A stretch of 64,000 nt of DNA from Pseudomonas fluorescens (GTDB lineage Bacteria; Pseudomonadota; Gammaproteobacteria; Pseudomonadales; Pseudomonadaceae): assembly GCF_004683905.1 (NCBI RefSeq), contig NZ_CP038438.1, positions 682,001 to 746,000 of the forward strand, written 5' to 3'. The notes beneath the pieces were generated by a model. The model was not told the DNA's origin. It searched no databases and saw nothing but the letters and a program-made list of their open reading frames with translations. The translations under genes and the position numbers were made by a program. How positions within the stretch are numbered: the stretch's first letter is position 1; the number at the start of each line of letters is the position of its first letter. Below, in pieces: positions 1 to 8,239 of this stretch.

Positions 1-1055
1 GCCAGTGCTTCGCGAACCTTGTCGACGTCGGTGGACTTGGCTTTCTCCACCGCTTGCGCCCACATGTGGATGCCGACGTAAGTGGCTTCCATCGGGTCGT
101 TGGTCACCGCTTTGTCGGCGCCCGGCAGGTTGTGTTTCTTCGCGTAAGCCTTCCAGTCAGCGACGAACTTCTTGTTCACCGGGTTCTCCACGGACTCGAA
201 GTAGTTCCACGCCGCAAGGTTGCCCACCAGCGGTTTGGTGTCGATGCCGCGCAGCTCTTCTTCACCCACCGAGAACGCCACCACCGGTACGTCGGTAGCC
301 TTCAGGCCCTGGTTGGCCAGCTCTTTGTAGAACGGCACGTTGGAGTCGCCGTTGACCGTGGAGATCACAGCAGTCTTGCCGCCGGCGGAGAATTTCTTGA
401 TGTTGGCGACGATGGTTTGATAGTCGCTATGACCGAACGGGGTATAGACCTCTTCGATGTCCTTGTCGGCCACGCCTTTGGAATGAAGGAACGAGCGCAG
501 GATCTTGTTGGTGGTGCGCGGGTAGACGTAGTCGGTGCCGAGCAGGAAGAAGCGCTTGGCGCTGCCGCCTTCTTCGCTCATCAGGTATTCAACGGCGGGG
601 ATCGCTTGCTGGTTCGGCGCGGCGCCGGTGTAGAACACGTTCGGCGACATCTCTTCGCCTTCGTATTGCACCGGGTAGAACAGCAGGCCGTTGAGTTCTT
701 CGAACACCGGCAGCACCGATTTACGTGACACCGACGTCCAGCAACCGAACACCACCGCGACCTTGTCCTGGGTCAGCAACTGCCGGCCCTTCTCGGCGAA
801 CAGCGGCCAGTTCGACGCAGGGTCGACCACCACCGGTTCGAGCATCTTGCCGTTCACGCCGCCCTTGGCGTTGATCTCGTCGATGGTCATCAGCGCCATG
901 TCTTTGAGCGACGTTTCGGAGATCGCCATGGTCCCGGACAACGAATGCAGAATCCCCACCTTGATGGTCTCGGCGGCCTGGACAGTCCAGGTCATGCCCA
1001 TCGCGGCAATGGATGCCGTGAGTGTGAAAGCCTTGATCAAACTGCGACGCTTCAT
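1..1055 (-). CDS. urtA: Urea ABC transporter substrate-binding protein UrtA (C-terminus beyond window)
   Basis: Periplasmic receptor of the high-affinity urea importer UrtABCDE. Reading leftward from the ATG at 1055, the product starts with a basic n-region (MKRRSLIK) and a hydrophobic stretch ending near VQAAE, a typical signal peptide. The mature part opens with ETIKVGILHSLSGTMAISE, the usual start of UrtA/AmiC-type binding proteins, and continues with the family blocks VVFGCWTSVSRKSVLPVFEE and LLFYPVQYEGEEMSPN. About 351 codons are present and the stop lies outside the window. The start is supported by GGAG seven to eight bases upstream. A sigma-54 type promoter (1121-1137) precedes it, as expected for a nitrogen-controlled urea transporter. 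The remaining urt genes would follow to the left. Confidence 0.93.
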   Translation of the reverse strand, partial: MKRRSLIKAFTLTASIAAMGMTWTVQAAETIKVGILHSLSGTMAISETSLKDMALMTIDEINAKGGVNGKMLEPVVVDPASNWPLFAEKGRQLLTQDKVAVVFGCWTSVSRKSVLPVFEELNGLLFYPVQYEGEEMSPNVFYTGAAPNQQAIPAVEYLMSEEGGSAKRFFLLGTDYVYPRTTNKILRSFLHSKGVADKDIEEVYTPFGHSDYQTIVANIKKFSAGGKTAVISTVNGDSNVPFYKELANQGLKATDVPVVAFSVGEEELRGIDTKPLVGNLAAWNYFESVENPVNKKFVADWKAYAKKHNLPGADKAVTNDPMEATYVGIHMWAQAVEKAKSTDVDKVREAL

Positions 1056-1120
1056 TGTGCGATCTCCATGAACGTTAAAGTTTTTTATGGTTGGCAGATG
1101 CGGACGACTGAAGGTGTGTT

Positions 1121-1137
1121 TTGCAAGGGCTGTGCCC
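1121..1137 (-). promoter_or_regulatory. Sigma-54 (RpoN) promoter for urtA
   Basis: On the minus strand the sequence GGGCACAGCCCTTGCAA matches the -24/-12 consensus (TGGCAC-N5-TTGC), with the GG and GC doublets correctly spaced. It lies about 65 bases upstream of the urtA ATG, giving a leader of roughly 55 bases. NtrC-dependent sigma-54 control fits urea uptake genes. TGCACC (1190-1195) and GGTGCA (1219-1224), further upstream, are possible but widely spaced NtrC half-sites. Confidence 0.75.
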
Positions 1138-1274
1138 GGTCGGGATCGGGCAGGAAAATGTCGGTTTAGAGCGGTTGCGCGCGGGCGGGGTGCACCATGA
1201 AGGGACGCGGAGAGAGCGTTGGTGCAAGCGGCCGCGCCAGATTGGGGCGCGATTTCAAGGACAACACTGTCCCC

Positions 1275-1363
1275 TGTAGGAGTGAGCCTGCTCGCGATAG
1301 CGTTCTGTCATCCGCATTGATGTCGAATGTGTCGCCGTCATCGCGAGCAGGCTCACTCCTACA
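1275..1363. repeat. REPIN, type A (GTAGGAGTGAGCC)
   Basis: Two inverted REP copies (TGTAGGAGTGAGCCTGCTCG and its complement) flank about 35 bases of spacer. The same 28-base arm recurs at 47724-47813 and 50392-50464. REP pairs of this kind are typical extragenic elements of fluorescent pseudomonads, mobilised by RAYT transposases. No RAYT gene lies in this window. Confidence 0.9.
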
Positions 1364-1379
1364 AGTTGATTGTGCTGGA

Positions 1380-2390
1380 TCAGCGGCGGCGCATCAGGCC
1401 GATGAAGAACAGACCGCCGATAGCTGCGGTGGCGACGCCGATGGGCAGGTCTTCCGGCGCGATCAGAGTTCGCGCGGCAACATCGACCCACACCAGAAAC
1501 AGGCTGCCGAGCAGTACGCAGGCCGGCAACAATCGGCGGTGTTCGGCACCGACCAGACGCCGGGCAATGTGCGGCACCATCAGCCCGACAAAACCGATCG
1601 AGCCGCTGATCGACACCAGCACCCCGGTCATCAAGGACGCGATCACAAACACCCGCAAACGCACCGCGCGGGCATTCAGGCCGAGGGTGACGGCGGTCTG
1701 TTCACCGGCCATCAATGCGTTCAACGGCCGGGCCATGCCCAGCAGCAGACCGAGGCCGAGCAACACGCTCAGCGCCGGTATCGTCAGCAACTCCCAACGC
1801 GCCAGGCCGAGGCCGCCGAGCATCCAGAACATCACCGCCGAGCTGGCGCGATGGTCGCCCATGAACAGCAGCAGGTTGGCGATTGCCATCATCACGAACG
1901 ACACCGCCACGCCGCACAGCAGCAACCGGTCGCTGTCGAGCCGACCCTGACGGTTGGCAATCCCCAGCACCAGGAACATGCTCAGCAACGCACCGATGAA
2001 AGCAGCAATCGGCAAGGTCAGCAGACCGACGATCTCACCTATGTGCAGCACCACGATCACGGCGCCGAGTGTCGCGCCGGAGGTGACGCCGAGCAGGTGC
2101 GGATCGGCCAGTGGATTGCGCGTCACCGCTTGCAGCACCGCGCCAATCAACGCCAACCCGGCACCGACCAACGCCCCGAGCAACATGCGCGGCACACGGA
2201 TCAGCCAGACGATGTGTTCCTGCCCGGCGCTCCAGCTCACCTCGCCGAAACCGAAGGTCTTGTGCAGCAGAATCCGCCAAACCACCTCCACCGGCACCCG
2301 CGCCGGACCAAAACCGAGCGAGACCACGCACGACACCAGCAACAGGGCGCCGAGGGCGGTCAACAACAGGGCGTAGCGACGGTCGATCAT
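1380..2390 (-). CDS. FecCD/BtuC-family ABC transporter permease
   Basis: Inner-membrane permease of a siderophore/heme/vitamin B12-type importer, 336 residues, the usual length. Family features include an N-terminal TM segment (ALLLTALGALLLVSCVVSLG), the block RVPRMLLGALVGAGLALIGA and the sequence NPLADPHLLGVTSGATLGAV. The C-terminal part carries GSIGFVGLMVPHIARRL, the conserved cytoplasmic loop that contacts the ATPase. Its ATG overlaps the stop of the binding-protein gene by four bases (ATGA), so the genes are translationally coupled. Position beside the cobalamin genes and a TonB receptor matches P. aeruginosa PA2911-PA2914. The substrate (ferric chelate or corrinoid) cannot be decided from sequence alone. 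Confidence 0.9.
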   Translation of the reverse strand: MIDRRYALLLTALGALLLVSCVVSLGFGPARVPVEVVWRILLHKTFGFGEVSWSAGQEHIVWLIRVPRMLLGALVGAGLALIGAVLQAVTRNPLADPHLLGVTSGATLGAVIVVLHIGEIVGLLTLPIAAFIGALLSMFLVLGIANRQGRLDSDRLLLCGVAVSFVMMAIANLLLFMGDHRASSAVMFWMLGGLGLARWELLTIPALSVLLGLGLLLGMARPLNALMAGEQTAVTLGLNARAVRLRVFVIASLMTGVLVSISGSIGFVGLMVPHIARRLVGAEHRRLLPACVLLGSLFLVWVDVAARTLIAPEDLPIGVATAAIGGLFFIGLMRRR

Positions 2391-3334
2391 TCGCCGTGGA
2401 ATCCTTTGGCCAGGGTTTCCACCGCCAGCACGTTATCGATCCCCGGCGTGGCCTGCACGTAAGGGATGACGATGAAGCGCTGGTTCTTGATCGCATCGAC
2501 CGATTGCAGCGCCGGGTTCTTCAGCAGAAATTCGATCTTCTGTTCAGCAGTGATTTCGCTGTAGTCGACGATCACGATCACCTGCGGATTGCGTTCGACC
2601 ACGGTCTCCCAGTTGACCCTCGTCCAGCTCGCGTCGACGTCGTCGAGAATGTTGCGCCCGCCTGCAGCATCAATCAGCGCCTGCGGCATGCCGAGACGCC
2701 CGGAAGTCATGGCGCGGTCTTCGCCGCTGTCGTAGAGAAACACGCGCGGCTTGTCGGCGGGCAGGTCTTTGCGGATCTCGGCGACCTGATTCTGCATGTC
2801 GGCGATCAGTGCGTTGGCGCGATCCTGCACGTCGAAAATCTTCCCCAGATTGCGCAGGTCGTTGTAGGTGTCGTCCAGCGTCGCCGCCGGGCGCTTCATC
2901 ACGAAGGCGCAGGATTCGGTCAGCTCATAGACGTTGATGCCCAGCGGTTGCAGGGTCTGCGGCGTGAGATCGCCGCCGACACGCATGCCGTAATCCCAGC
3001 CGGCGAAAAAGAAATCGACGTTGGCGTTGAGCAGGGTTTCCACCGACGGGTATTTCGCGGCCAGCTCCGGCAAGCCGTCGAGCAGCGACTGCATTTCGGG
3101 CGTTACTGACTTCCAGCCGCTGACACCGCTGTAGCCGGCCATACGCGATTTGAGGCCGAGGGCGAGCATCATCTGGGTCATGTTGATGTCGTGACTGACC
3201 GCGTGTTTCGGCGCTTCGTTGAAGGTCACTTCGCGGTTGCAGCTATGGATGGTCAACGGGTATTTCGTGGCTTCGGCGAAGGCCTGGGCACTGCACAACA
3301 AAAGAGCGACACAAAGCAGGGAACGCACAGTCAT
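2387..3334 (-). CDS. Periplasmic iron-chelate/corrinoid binding protein (BtuF/FepB-like)
   Basis: Cluster A-III type solute-binding protein, 315 residues. The signal peptide MTVRSLLCVALLLCSAQAFA is followed by YPLTIHSCNREVTFNEAPKH, the usual entry strand of Fe-siderophore/B12 binding proteins. Later blocks (RVFLYDSGEDRAMTSGR, LIDAAGGRNILDD, VIVIVDYSEITAEQKIEFLL) fit the two-lobe fold with a long backbone helix. It sits between the permease and ATPase genes with ATGA overlaps on both sides, so one transporter operon is clear. It delivers the ligand imported by the TonB receptor (4340-6463) to the membrane complex. The ligand is unknown; a corrinoid is favoured only by context. Confidence 0.88.
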   Translation of the reverse strand: MTVRSLLCVALLLCSAQAFAEATKYPLTIHSCNREVTFNEAPKHAVSHDINMTQMMLALGLKSRMAGYSGVSGWKSVTPEMQSLLDGLPELAAKYPSVETLLNANVDFFFAGWDYGMRVGGDLTPQTLQPLGINVYELTESCAFVMKRPAATLDDTYNDLRNLGKIFDVQDRANALIADMQNQVAEIRKDLPADKPRVFLYDSGEDRAMTSGRLGMPQALIDAAGGRNILDDVDASWTRVNWETVVERNPQVIVIVDYSEITAEQKIEFLLKNPALQSVDAIKNQRFIVIPYVQATPGIDNVLAVETLAKGFHGE

Positions 3335-4119
3335 GGTCGGGTTATCCAGGTGATTCGCGGGTAGCCGTGAAGAGGGTGGGAATCGATCAACGCCTCGACG
3401 CCGAACACGTCGCGCAGCAGCTCGGTGGTCAGTACTTCTTGCGGCGTGCCGCTGGCGACGATCCGCCCGTGGTTGATCACGTACAGTCGGTCACAGAACG
3501 CGGCGGCCAGGTTCAGGTCGTGAATGCTGGCGAGGGTGCCGATCTGCAGACGTTTGACCAGTTGCAGCAGTTCGAGCTGATAACGCGGGTCGAGGTGGTT
3601 GGTCGGCTCGTCGAGGATCAGCAGTTGCGGTTGCTGAGTCAGGGCGCGGGCAAGGATCACCCGCTGCTTCTCACCGCCGGACAGGGTGGCGAACGCATGG
3701 TCTTCGAAGCCGTCGAGGCCGACGGATTTGAGCGCTTGCGTCGCCAGATTGCGATCTTCCAGCGTGTCGCCATCGAACAGGCCTTTGTGCGGCGTGCGAC
3801 CCATGGCGACCACTTCTTCGACGGTCAGGCCAAAGGCATCGGGGAATTCCTGCAGGACCACGGCGATGCGCTTTGCGCACCAGCGCGAAGACTGTTTCCA
3901 CACGTTGTGATGATCGAGTCTGACCTCACCGCTTTCCGGCTGACTGAAGCGATAAGCGCAGCGCAGCAGGCTGGTCTTGCCGCTGCCGTTGGGGCCGATC
4001 AGCCCGACGAACTCACCGGCGGCCACCTGCAACGAGGCGTCACGCAGCTGGAACTGGTGATGGCAGTGGCCGTGGCCCAGAGGTGTCCAGGCGAGGTGGG
4101 TGAGGGTGAGTGACGTCAT
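3331..4119 (-). CDS. ABC transporter ATP-binding protein (FecE/BtuD-like)
   Basis: ATPase of the importer, 262 residues from the ATG at 4119. Walker A is GPNGSGKTSL, the Q-loop region is VVLQEFPDAFGLTVEEVVAM, the signature is LSGGEKQRV, Walker B is LLILDEPTNHLDP and the switch His lies in ASIHDLNLAAAF. The open frame runs upstream to 4332, but that extension reads through an extragenic inverted repeat (4167-4328) and has low-complexity translation, so I start at MTSLTLTHL. The ribosome-binding site is weak. The gene follows the TonB receptor gene after about 220 bases and overlaps the binding-protein gene by four. Confidence 0.88.
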   Translation of the reverse strand: MTSLTLTHLAWTPLGHGHCHHQFQLRDASLQVAAGEFVGLIGPNGSGKTSLLRCAYRFSQPESGEVRLDHHNVWKQSSRWCAKRIAVVLQEFPDAFGLTVEEVVAMGRTPHKGLFDGDTLEDRNLATQALKSVGLDGFEDHAFATLSGGEKQRVILARALTQQPQLLILDEPTNHLDPRYQLELLQLVKRLQIGTLASIHDLNLAAAFCDRLYVINHGRIVASGTPQEVLTTELLRDVFGVEALIDSHPLHGYPRITWITRP

Positions 4120-4166
4120 AGGGCGTTCGGTGTGTTCTCGATTTCGTGTTTTTTCGGTAGATCCAT

Positions 4167-4328
4167 CCCCCTCACCCCAGCCCTCTCCCCCAGAGGGGGC
4201 GAGGGGGAAAGGGAGCCGATCTTCATGCGTTTCAAAACTGAGTTCGACTCGGACTTTCAAGTCGGTGCAACTTGCCCAAACACCTCGGTCAGTTCCCTCT
4301 CCCTCCGGGAGAGGGCTAGGGTGAGGGC
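4167..4328. repeat. Extragenic inverted repeat pair (CCCTCACCC / GGGTGAGGG type)
   Basis: The left arm begins CCCCTCACCCCAGCCCTCTC (from 4168). The right arm (4294-4328) contains GAGAGGGCTAGGGTGAGGG, its near complement. Each arm also carries an internal short palindrome (CCCCCAGAGGGGG and CCCTCCGGGAG). It lies between the TonB receptor stop and the ATPase start. Such elements are common between pseudomonad genes and are distinct from the REP families elsewhere in the window. Confidence 0.7.
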
Positions 4329-4339
4329 GCAATCTTCAA

Positions 4340-6463
4340 TCAAAAAGTGTAATCAGCGGTGACGAAGAACGATCTCGGCTCGCCGAGAATCCACTGCTGG
4401 CCCGCATTGTATTGGCTTTGTGCGTACTGGCGGTCAAACAGATTGTTCACCTGCAGGCCCAGCGTGGTGTTGCGCAAGGCTTGCCACGACAGCGTCGCAT
4501 CGACCACGGTGTAACTCGGCAGCTCGTTGCGGTTGGCCATGTCGGCGTAACGCGCATCGACATAACGCACGCCGGCCCCGGCCTTCAGATCATCACTGAG
4601 GTTTTTGTTCAGCCACAGATTGGCCGTACGCCGTGGTACATCCACCGGGCGATTGCCGTTGTACGACAGGGTTTGCCCGTCGACCACTTCGGAGAAGTCA
4701 TCGTACCTGGCCTTCACAATCGCCGCGTTGGCCTGCAGTTGCCAGGCGTGCGGCAGTTGCAGATCGAGGCTGGCTTCCAGGCCGTTGGACGATTGCTGGC
4801 CGACTTGCTGCTTGAGCGTCGGGTTGCCCGGATCGTCGGTCAGCAGTTTCTTTTTGACGATGCGATAGGCCGCCAGGGTGAACTCGCCGCGTTGATCCCA
4901 GAACAACTGCTTCATGCCGACTTCGGTCTGGCGTGCAGTCGAGAGGTCGTATTGCTGTTGGCTCGGGCTGAGGGAAATCAGGCCGCCGATGCCATCGGTA
5001 CTGGTCGCGACCTGGCCGTAGAACGAGGTCTGCGGTGTCAGGGCAAACACCAGTCCGGCCTTCCAGTTGTTGCCGGTCAGGGTCTTGTCGCTCTGGCTGT
5101 CGTCGATCAGATTGTTGCGATCCACATGCACATAGTCGCGGCGCACGCCGGTCACCAGCGACCAGCGCTCGCTCAATTGCGTGCGGTTTTCCGCAAACAC
5201 TGACATCTGTTTGGTGGTGCTGTCGAACTGGTCGCGGTAAGGGTTGGCGCTTTCGAAATAGCCCGGTTGCGGGTGATACAGATCCAGCGCCTGACCGTTC
5301 GGCAGCACGTCGTTGAACGGCGAGTTGCTGTTGAGCTGGAAGCGGATGCGGTTGTAATCGACGCCGGTCACGGTCTGGCTGTCGAGGCCGAACAGCGAGT
5401 GCTTGAAGGTGAAGGTCTGGCGGTCGCCGACCTGCTCCTGCTGGTGGCCGATGCCGAAGTAGCCACTGCGGCTGAGTTGCTGGCTATCGCGGTCGAAGTT
5501 GTAGTTTTCGGCGTTCTGCCAGCGGCGCTGGGCCTTGAGGTAGTACAGCTCGTTGCTGGCACTGACGGCGTCGTTGATCTGCCAATCGGTGGTCAGGCGC
5601 GTCCACTGATCGTTGTAGTGCTGCTGATCGTCACGCACGTTGTAGTTCTTGTTGCGCAGACTGTCGCGCAATCGGCCGTTGATCAGTGGCGTGCCGAAGT
5701 AGTTCTGCGGACGCTGGTCGCCGTAGTCGTGGGCGAGGGTGAACGCCAGATCGTCGGTGGCCTGCCAGCGCAGCGCGGCGCTGATGAAGTCGCTGGAGGA
5801 ATCACCGCGATCGACCCAACCGTTGCTGCGCAGGCGATTGAGATTGAGGCGATAGCTCAGGGTGTCGCTCAGCGAGCCGCCGCTGTCGAACGCCTGCTGC
5901 TGGCTGTCGTAGGAACCGTAGCCGACGCGCAGGTGATTTTCGATTTCACCCTCGAACGGTTTCTTCGGAATCACGTTGACCACCGCACCGGTCGCGCCTT
6001 CGCCGTACAGCACCGAGGCGGGGCCGCGCAGCACGTCGACGCGCTGCACCGCCCAGGTGTCGACCGGAAAAGTTACGGTGCCCATACCGGTGTACATGCG
6101 GTTACCGTCATACAACTGCATCACCGAACTCTGCCCGGTAAAACCGCGTGCCTGCAACGAGGTGCCGCCATCGCCCGGGGTGCCGGTACGGCTGATGCCG
6201 GTGCTGCGTGACACCGCGTCCTGCACGCTGCGATCGCCACGGGCGCGAACCTGCTCGCCGCTAAGGCTTTCGACGCTGGCCGGAGTTTCCATGGCCGTCA
6301 GGTTCAGGCGCGAGCCGGCGGTGGTCGGCGTGGTCAGGCTGACACTTTCTTCGTCAACCGCAGGTGCGGAGATGGTGCCGGTGGGCAGCGTCAGCGGCTG
6401 GCCGTCGGCGTTGGCGTTGTTCAGGGCGAACAGGCAGAGGCTGGACAAGAGGTACTTGTTCAT
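4340..6463 (-). CDS. TonB-dependent outer-membrane receptor (siderophore/corrinoid type)
   Basis: Outer-membrane gated channel, 707 residues. After a signal peptide ending near NNANA, the plug domain shows TPASVESLSGEQVRARG, GTSLQARGFTGQSSVMQLYD and RVDVLRGPASVLYGEGATGG-like sequence (here EGATGAVVNV), the hallmarks of siderophore receptors. The barrel follows, ending in SFFVTADYTF with the C-terminal aromatic needed for barrel assembly. There is no N-terminal FecA-type signalling domain. It heads the ABC transporter genes in the order seen at PA2911-PA2914, so it should feed that importer. A minus-strand hairpin with a T-rich tail ends about 30 bases before the start codon. Confidence 0.9.
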   Translation of the reverse strand: MNKYLLSSLCLFALNNANADGQPLTLPTGTISAPAVDEESVSLTTPTTAGSRLNLTAMETPASVESLSGEQVRARGDRSVQDAVSRSTGISRTGTPGDGGTSLQARGFTGQSSVMQLYDGNRMYTGMGTVTFPVDTWAVQRVDVLRGPASVLYGEGATGAVVNVIPKKPFEGEIENHLRVGYGSYDSQQQAFDSGGSLSDTLSYRLNLNRLRSNGWVDRGDSSSDFISAALRWQATDDLAFTLAHDYGDQRPQNYFGTPLINGRLRDSLRNKNYNVRDDQQHYNDQWTRLTTDWQINDAVSASNELYYLKAQRRWQNAENYNFDRDSQQLSRSGYFGIGHQQEQVGDRQTFTFKHSLFGLDSQTVTGVDYNRIRFQLNSNSPFNDVLPNGQALDLYHPQPGYFESANPYRDQFDSTTKQMSVFAENRTQLSERWSLVTGVRRDYVHVDRNNLIDDSQSDKTLTGNNWKAGLVFALTPQTSFYGQVATSTDGIGGLISLSPSQQQYDLSTARQTEVGMKQLFWDQRGEFTLAAYRIVKKKLLTDDPGNPTLKQQVGQQSSNGLEASLDLQLPHAWQLQANAAIVKARYDDFSEVVDGQTLSYNGNRPVDVPRRTANLWLNKNLSDDLKAGAGVRYVDARYADMANRNELPSYTVVDATLSWQALRNTTLGLQVNNLFDRQYAQSQYNAGQQWILGEPRSFFVTADYTF

Positions 6464-6482
6464 CGGGACGGTGAATCACTTC

Positions 6483-6516
6483 TTCAAAAGAAAGCCCGCA
6501 ACTTGTGGTTGCGGGC
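6483..6516 (-). terminator. Rho-independent terminator just upstream of the TonB receptor
   Basis: A perfect 9-bp stem, GCCCGCAAC/GTTGCGGGC (6494-6502 with 6508-6516), has a 5-base loop. On the minus strand it is followed by TTTCTTTT. It would end transcripts from the PepSY/copper operon. It lies only about 30 bases before the receptor ATG, so the receptor needs its own promoter inside this short gap or depends on readthrough. Confidence 0.7.
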
Positions 6517-6527
6517 AGAGCGGCAAT

Positions 6528-6617
6528 TGTGGGAGCGGGCTTGCTCGCGAAGAGGGCGTGCCAGACACCCTGTTCGTTGCAAGACACTACGCCTTCGCGA
6601 GCAAGCCCGCTCCCACA
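6528..6617. repeat. REPIN, type B (GTGGGAGCGGGCTTGCTCGCG)
   Basis: An inverted pair of the type B REP arm (TGTGGGAGCGGGCTTGCTCG and complement), in the gap between the PepSY gene and the TonB receptor. The same arms recur at 8129-8218, 12367-12464, 42124-42212 and 63524-63612. Confidence 0.9.
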
Positions 6618-6682
6618 GGAATCTGCCGGAGTTTAAGCCCCGGCAGTTTAAAGATCTGTCTGAAACGCGCATCTCGCCTGCT

Positions 6683-8062
6683 TCACGATGAAGTTGAGGC
6701 AGATTCAGCTTGGCGGCCCAGACGCGACAACAGCAGCCGATCCAGCAGCCAGACCAGCACCAGCGAAGCGCCCACCAGCGGAAAGATCACTGCCAGAGCG
6801 AGCATGATCGCCACGCCGGTTTTCCATTTCGGCAGGTCATGGCGCAGCGGCGGCACGCCGAATTTGCCCTGCGGACGACGCTTCCACCAGATCACCACAC
6901 CGCTGACGGCGCTGAGCAGAATCATCAGGCAGATCAGCAGCACGACGATCTGGTTGAAGGTGCCGAACATCTTGCCTTCATGCAGCATCACGCCGATTTC
7001 AGTGGCCCGCGCGACTGCGCCGTACTGCTCGAAACGCACATCGGCGAGGACCTTGCCGGTGTACTGATCGACATGCAGGGTCGCGTCGTTGCGCGGGTCG
7101 TCGGCGAACACGGCGATGGTGAATACGCCGGTCGCGGTGGTTGGCAGGGTGATGCTGTAGCCGGGTTCGACCTTGCGTTCAATGGCGATGTTCTGCACCT
7201 CTTGCAGGCTGATCGCGGGGGCGGCGGGGCCGTGTTGCATGCCGCCGTGGGCCATGTGTTCGGCGTGGTCGCCGGACATCGGCATCGGCGTGTTTTCCAT
7301 CGCCCACGGCACGGTCTGGCGCGCGGCGTTATTGAGGCTGCCGACCTCGACGTCGGAGGTCGGCACGTTGTTCCACATCGCCGCCGGGAACACGTTCCAC
7401 ACCTGCGCATATTGCTTGCCCCAGAAGCCGGTCCAGGTCATGCCGCTGAGCAGCATCACCAGCAGCAATGCCGCGCCCCAGAACCCGGTGACCGCGTGCA
7501 GATCACGCCACAACACCCGACCGCGACTGTTCAGGCGTGGCCACAGAATCCCGGCGGCCTGACCCCGCGGCCACCACAGAAACACCCCCGACACCACCAG
7601 CACCACGCCCCAACCGGCGGCGAGTTCGATCAGACGATCACCCACCGTGCCGATCATCAACTCGCCGTGAATGGCGCGGGCGATGGCTTGCAGATTTTTC
7701 TTCGCATCCTGCTCGCCGAGAATGTCGCCGTGGTACGGATCGATGAATACGTTGAGTTCATGACCCTCATTCTTGACGACAAACTGAGCGCTGCGCTCGG
7801 CGTTGGCCGGCGGCAGGTATTGGCTGATCTGGCCTTGTGGGTAAGCGCTCTTGACCCGTTGCAGCAGATCATCGGCCGGCACCATGTGATGCCCGGCGGG
7901 GACGTTGAGCAGGCTGCTGTACATCAGTGAATCGAGCTGCGGTTTGAACAGGTAAATGATGCCGGTCAGGGCCAGCATCACCATGAAGGGCGCAACGAAT
8001 AGGCCGGCATAGAAATGCCAGCGCCAGGCCAGGTTGTAGAAGTTCGGTTTGGGCTTTTGCAT
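6683..8062 (-). CDS. PepSY-associated TM protein (copper/iron locus reductase-like)
   Basis: Inner-membrane protein of about 459 residues. It has the PepSY_TM layout: an N-terminal segment with WRWHFYAGLFVAPFMVMLALTG, a long periplasmic part with a PepSY-like repeat (GHELNVFIDPYHGDILGEQD), then further TM segments including IVVLLICLMILLSAVSGVVIWW and a C-terminal helix pair. Conserved His residues in the helices (RWHFYAG, LHAVTGFWG, LHEGKMF) could bind heme or metal. A Met/His-rich stretch (MPMSGDHAEHMAHGGMQHG) suits a copper context. The ATG at 8062 is preferred, with GGAG eight bases upstream; a GTG lies one codon earlier. It is last in the copper operon. Confidence 0.82.
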   Translation of the reverse strand: MQKPKPNFYNLAWRWHFYAGLFVAPFMVMLALTGIIYLFKPQLDSLMYSSLLNVPAGHHMVPADDLLQRVKSAYPQGQISQYLPPANAERSAQFVVKNEGHELNVFIDPYHGDILGEQDAKKNLQAIARAIHGELMIGTVGDRLIELAAGWGVVLVVSGVFLWWPRGQAAGILWPRLNSRGRVLWRDLHAVTGFWGAALLLVMLLSGMTWTGFWGKQYAQVWNVFPAAMWNNVPTSDVEVGSLNNAARQTVPWAMENTPMPMSGDHAEHMAHGGMQHGPAAPAISLQEVQNIAIERKVEPGYSITLPTTATGVFTIAVFADDPRNDATLHVDQYTGKVLADVRFEQYGAVARATEIGVMLHEGKMFGTFNQIVVLLICLMILLSAVSGVVIWWKRRPQGKFGVPPLRHDLPKWKTGVAIMLALAVIFPLVGASLVLVWLLDRLLLSRLGRQAESASTSS

Positions 8063-8128
8063 CACGTTTGCTCCGCTTGGCTTGGATCTTTTCGTTGTTC
8101 TGTATGGGGAGTTTCACCACTGCACTCC

Positions 8129-8218
8129 TGTGGGAGCGGGCTTGCTCGCGAAAGCGTCGTGTCAGGCGCCACCCATGCTGGATGTACCGCCGTCTTCGCG
8201 AGCAAGCTCGCTCCCACA
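8129..8218. repeat. REPIN, type B
   Basis: Inverted type B REP arms (TGTGGGAGCGGGCTTGCTCG and complement, with one base changed in the right arm) between oprC and the PepSY gene. Its position inside a probable operon may affect mRNA stability of the upstream gene. Confidence 0.88.
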
Positions 8219-8239
8219 AGGGCAGGGCGTGCCGCTCGG

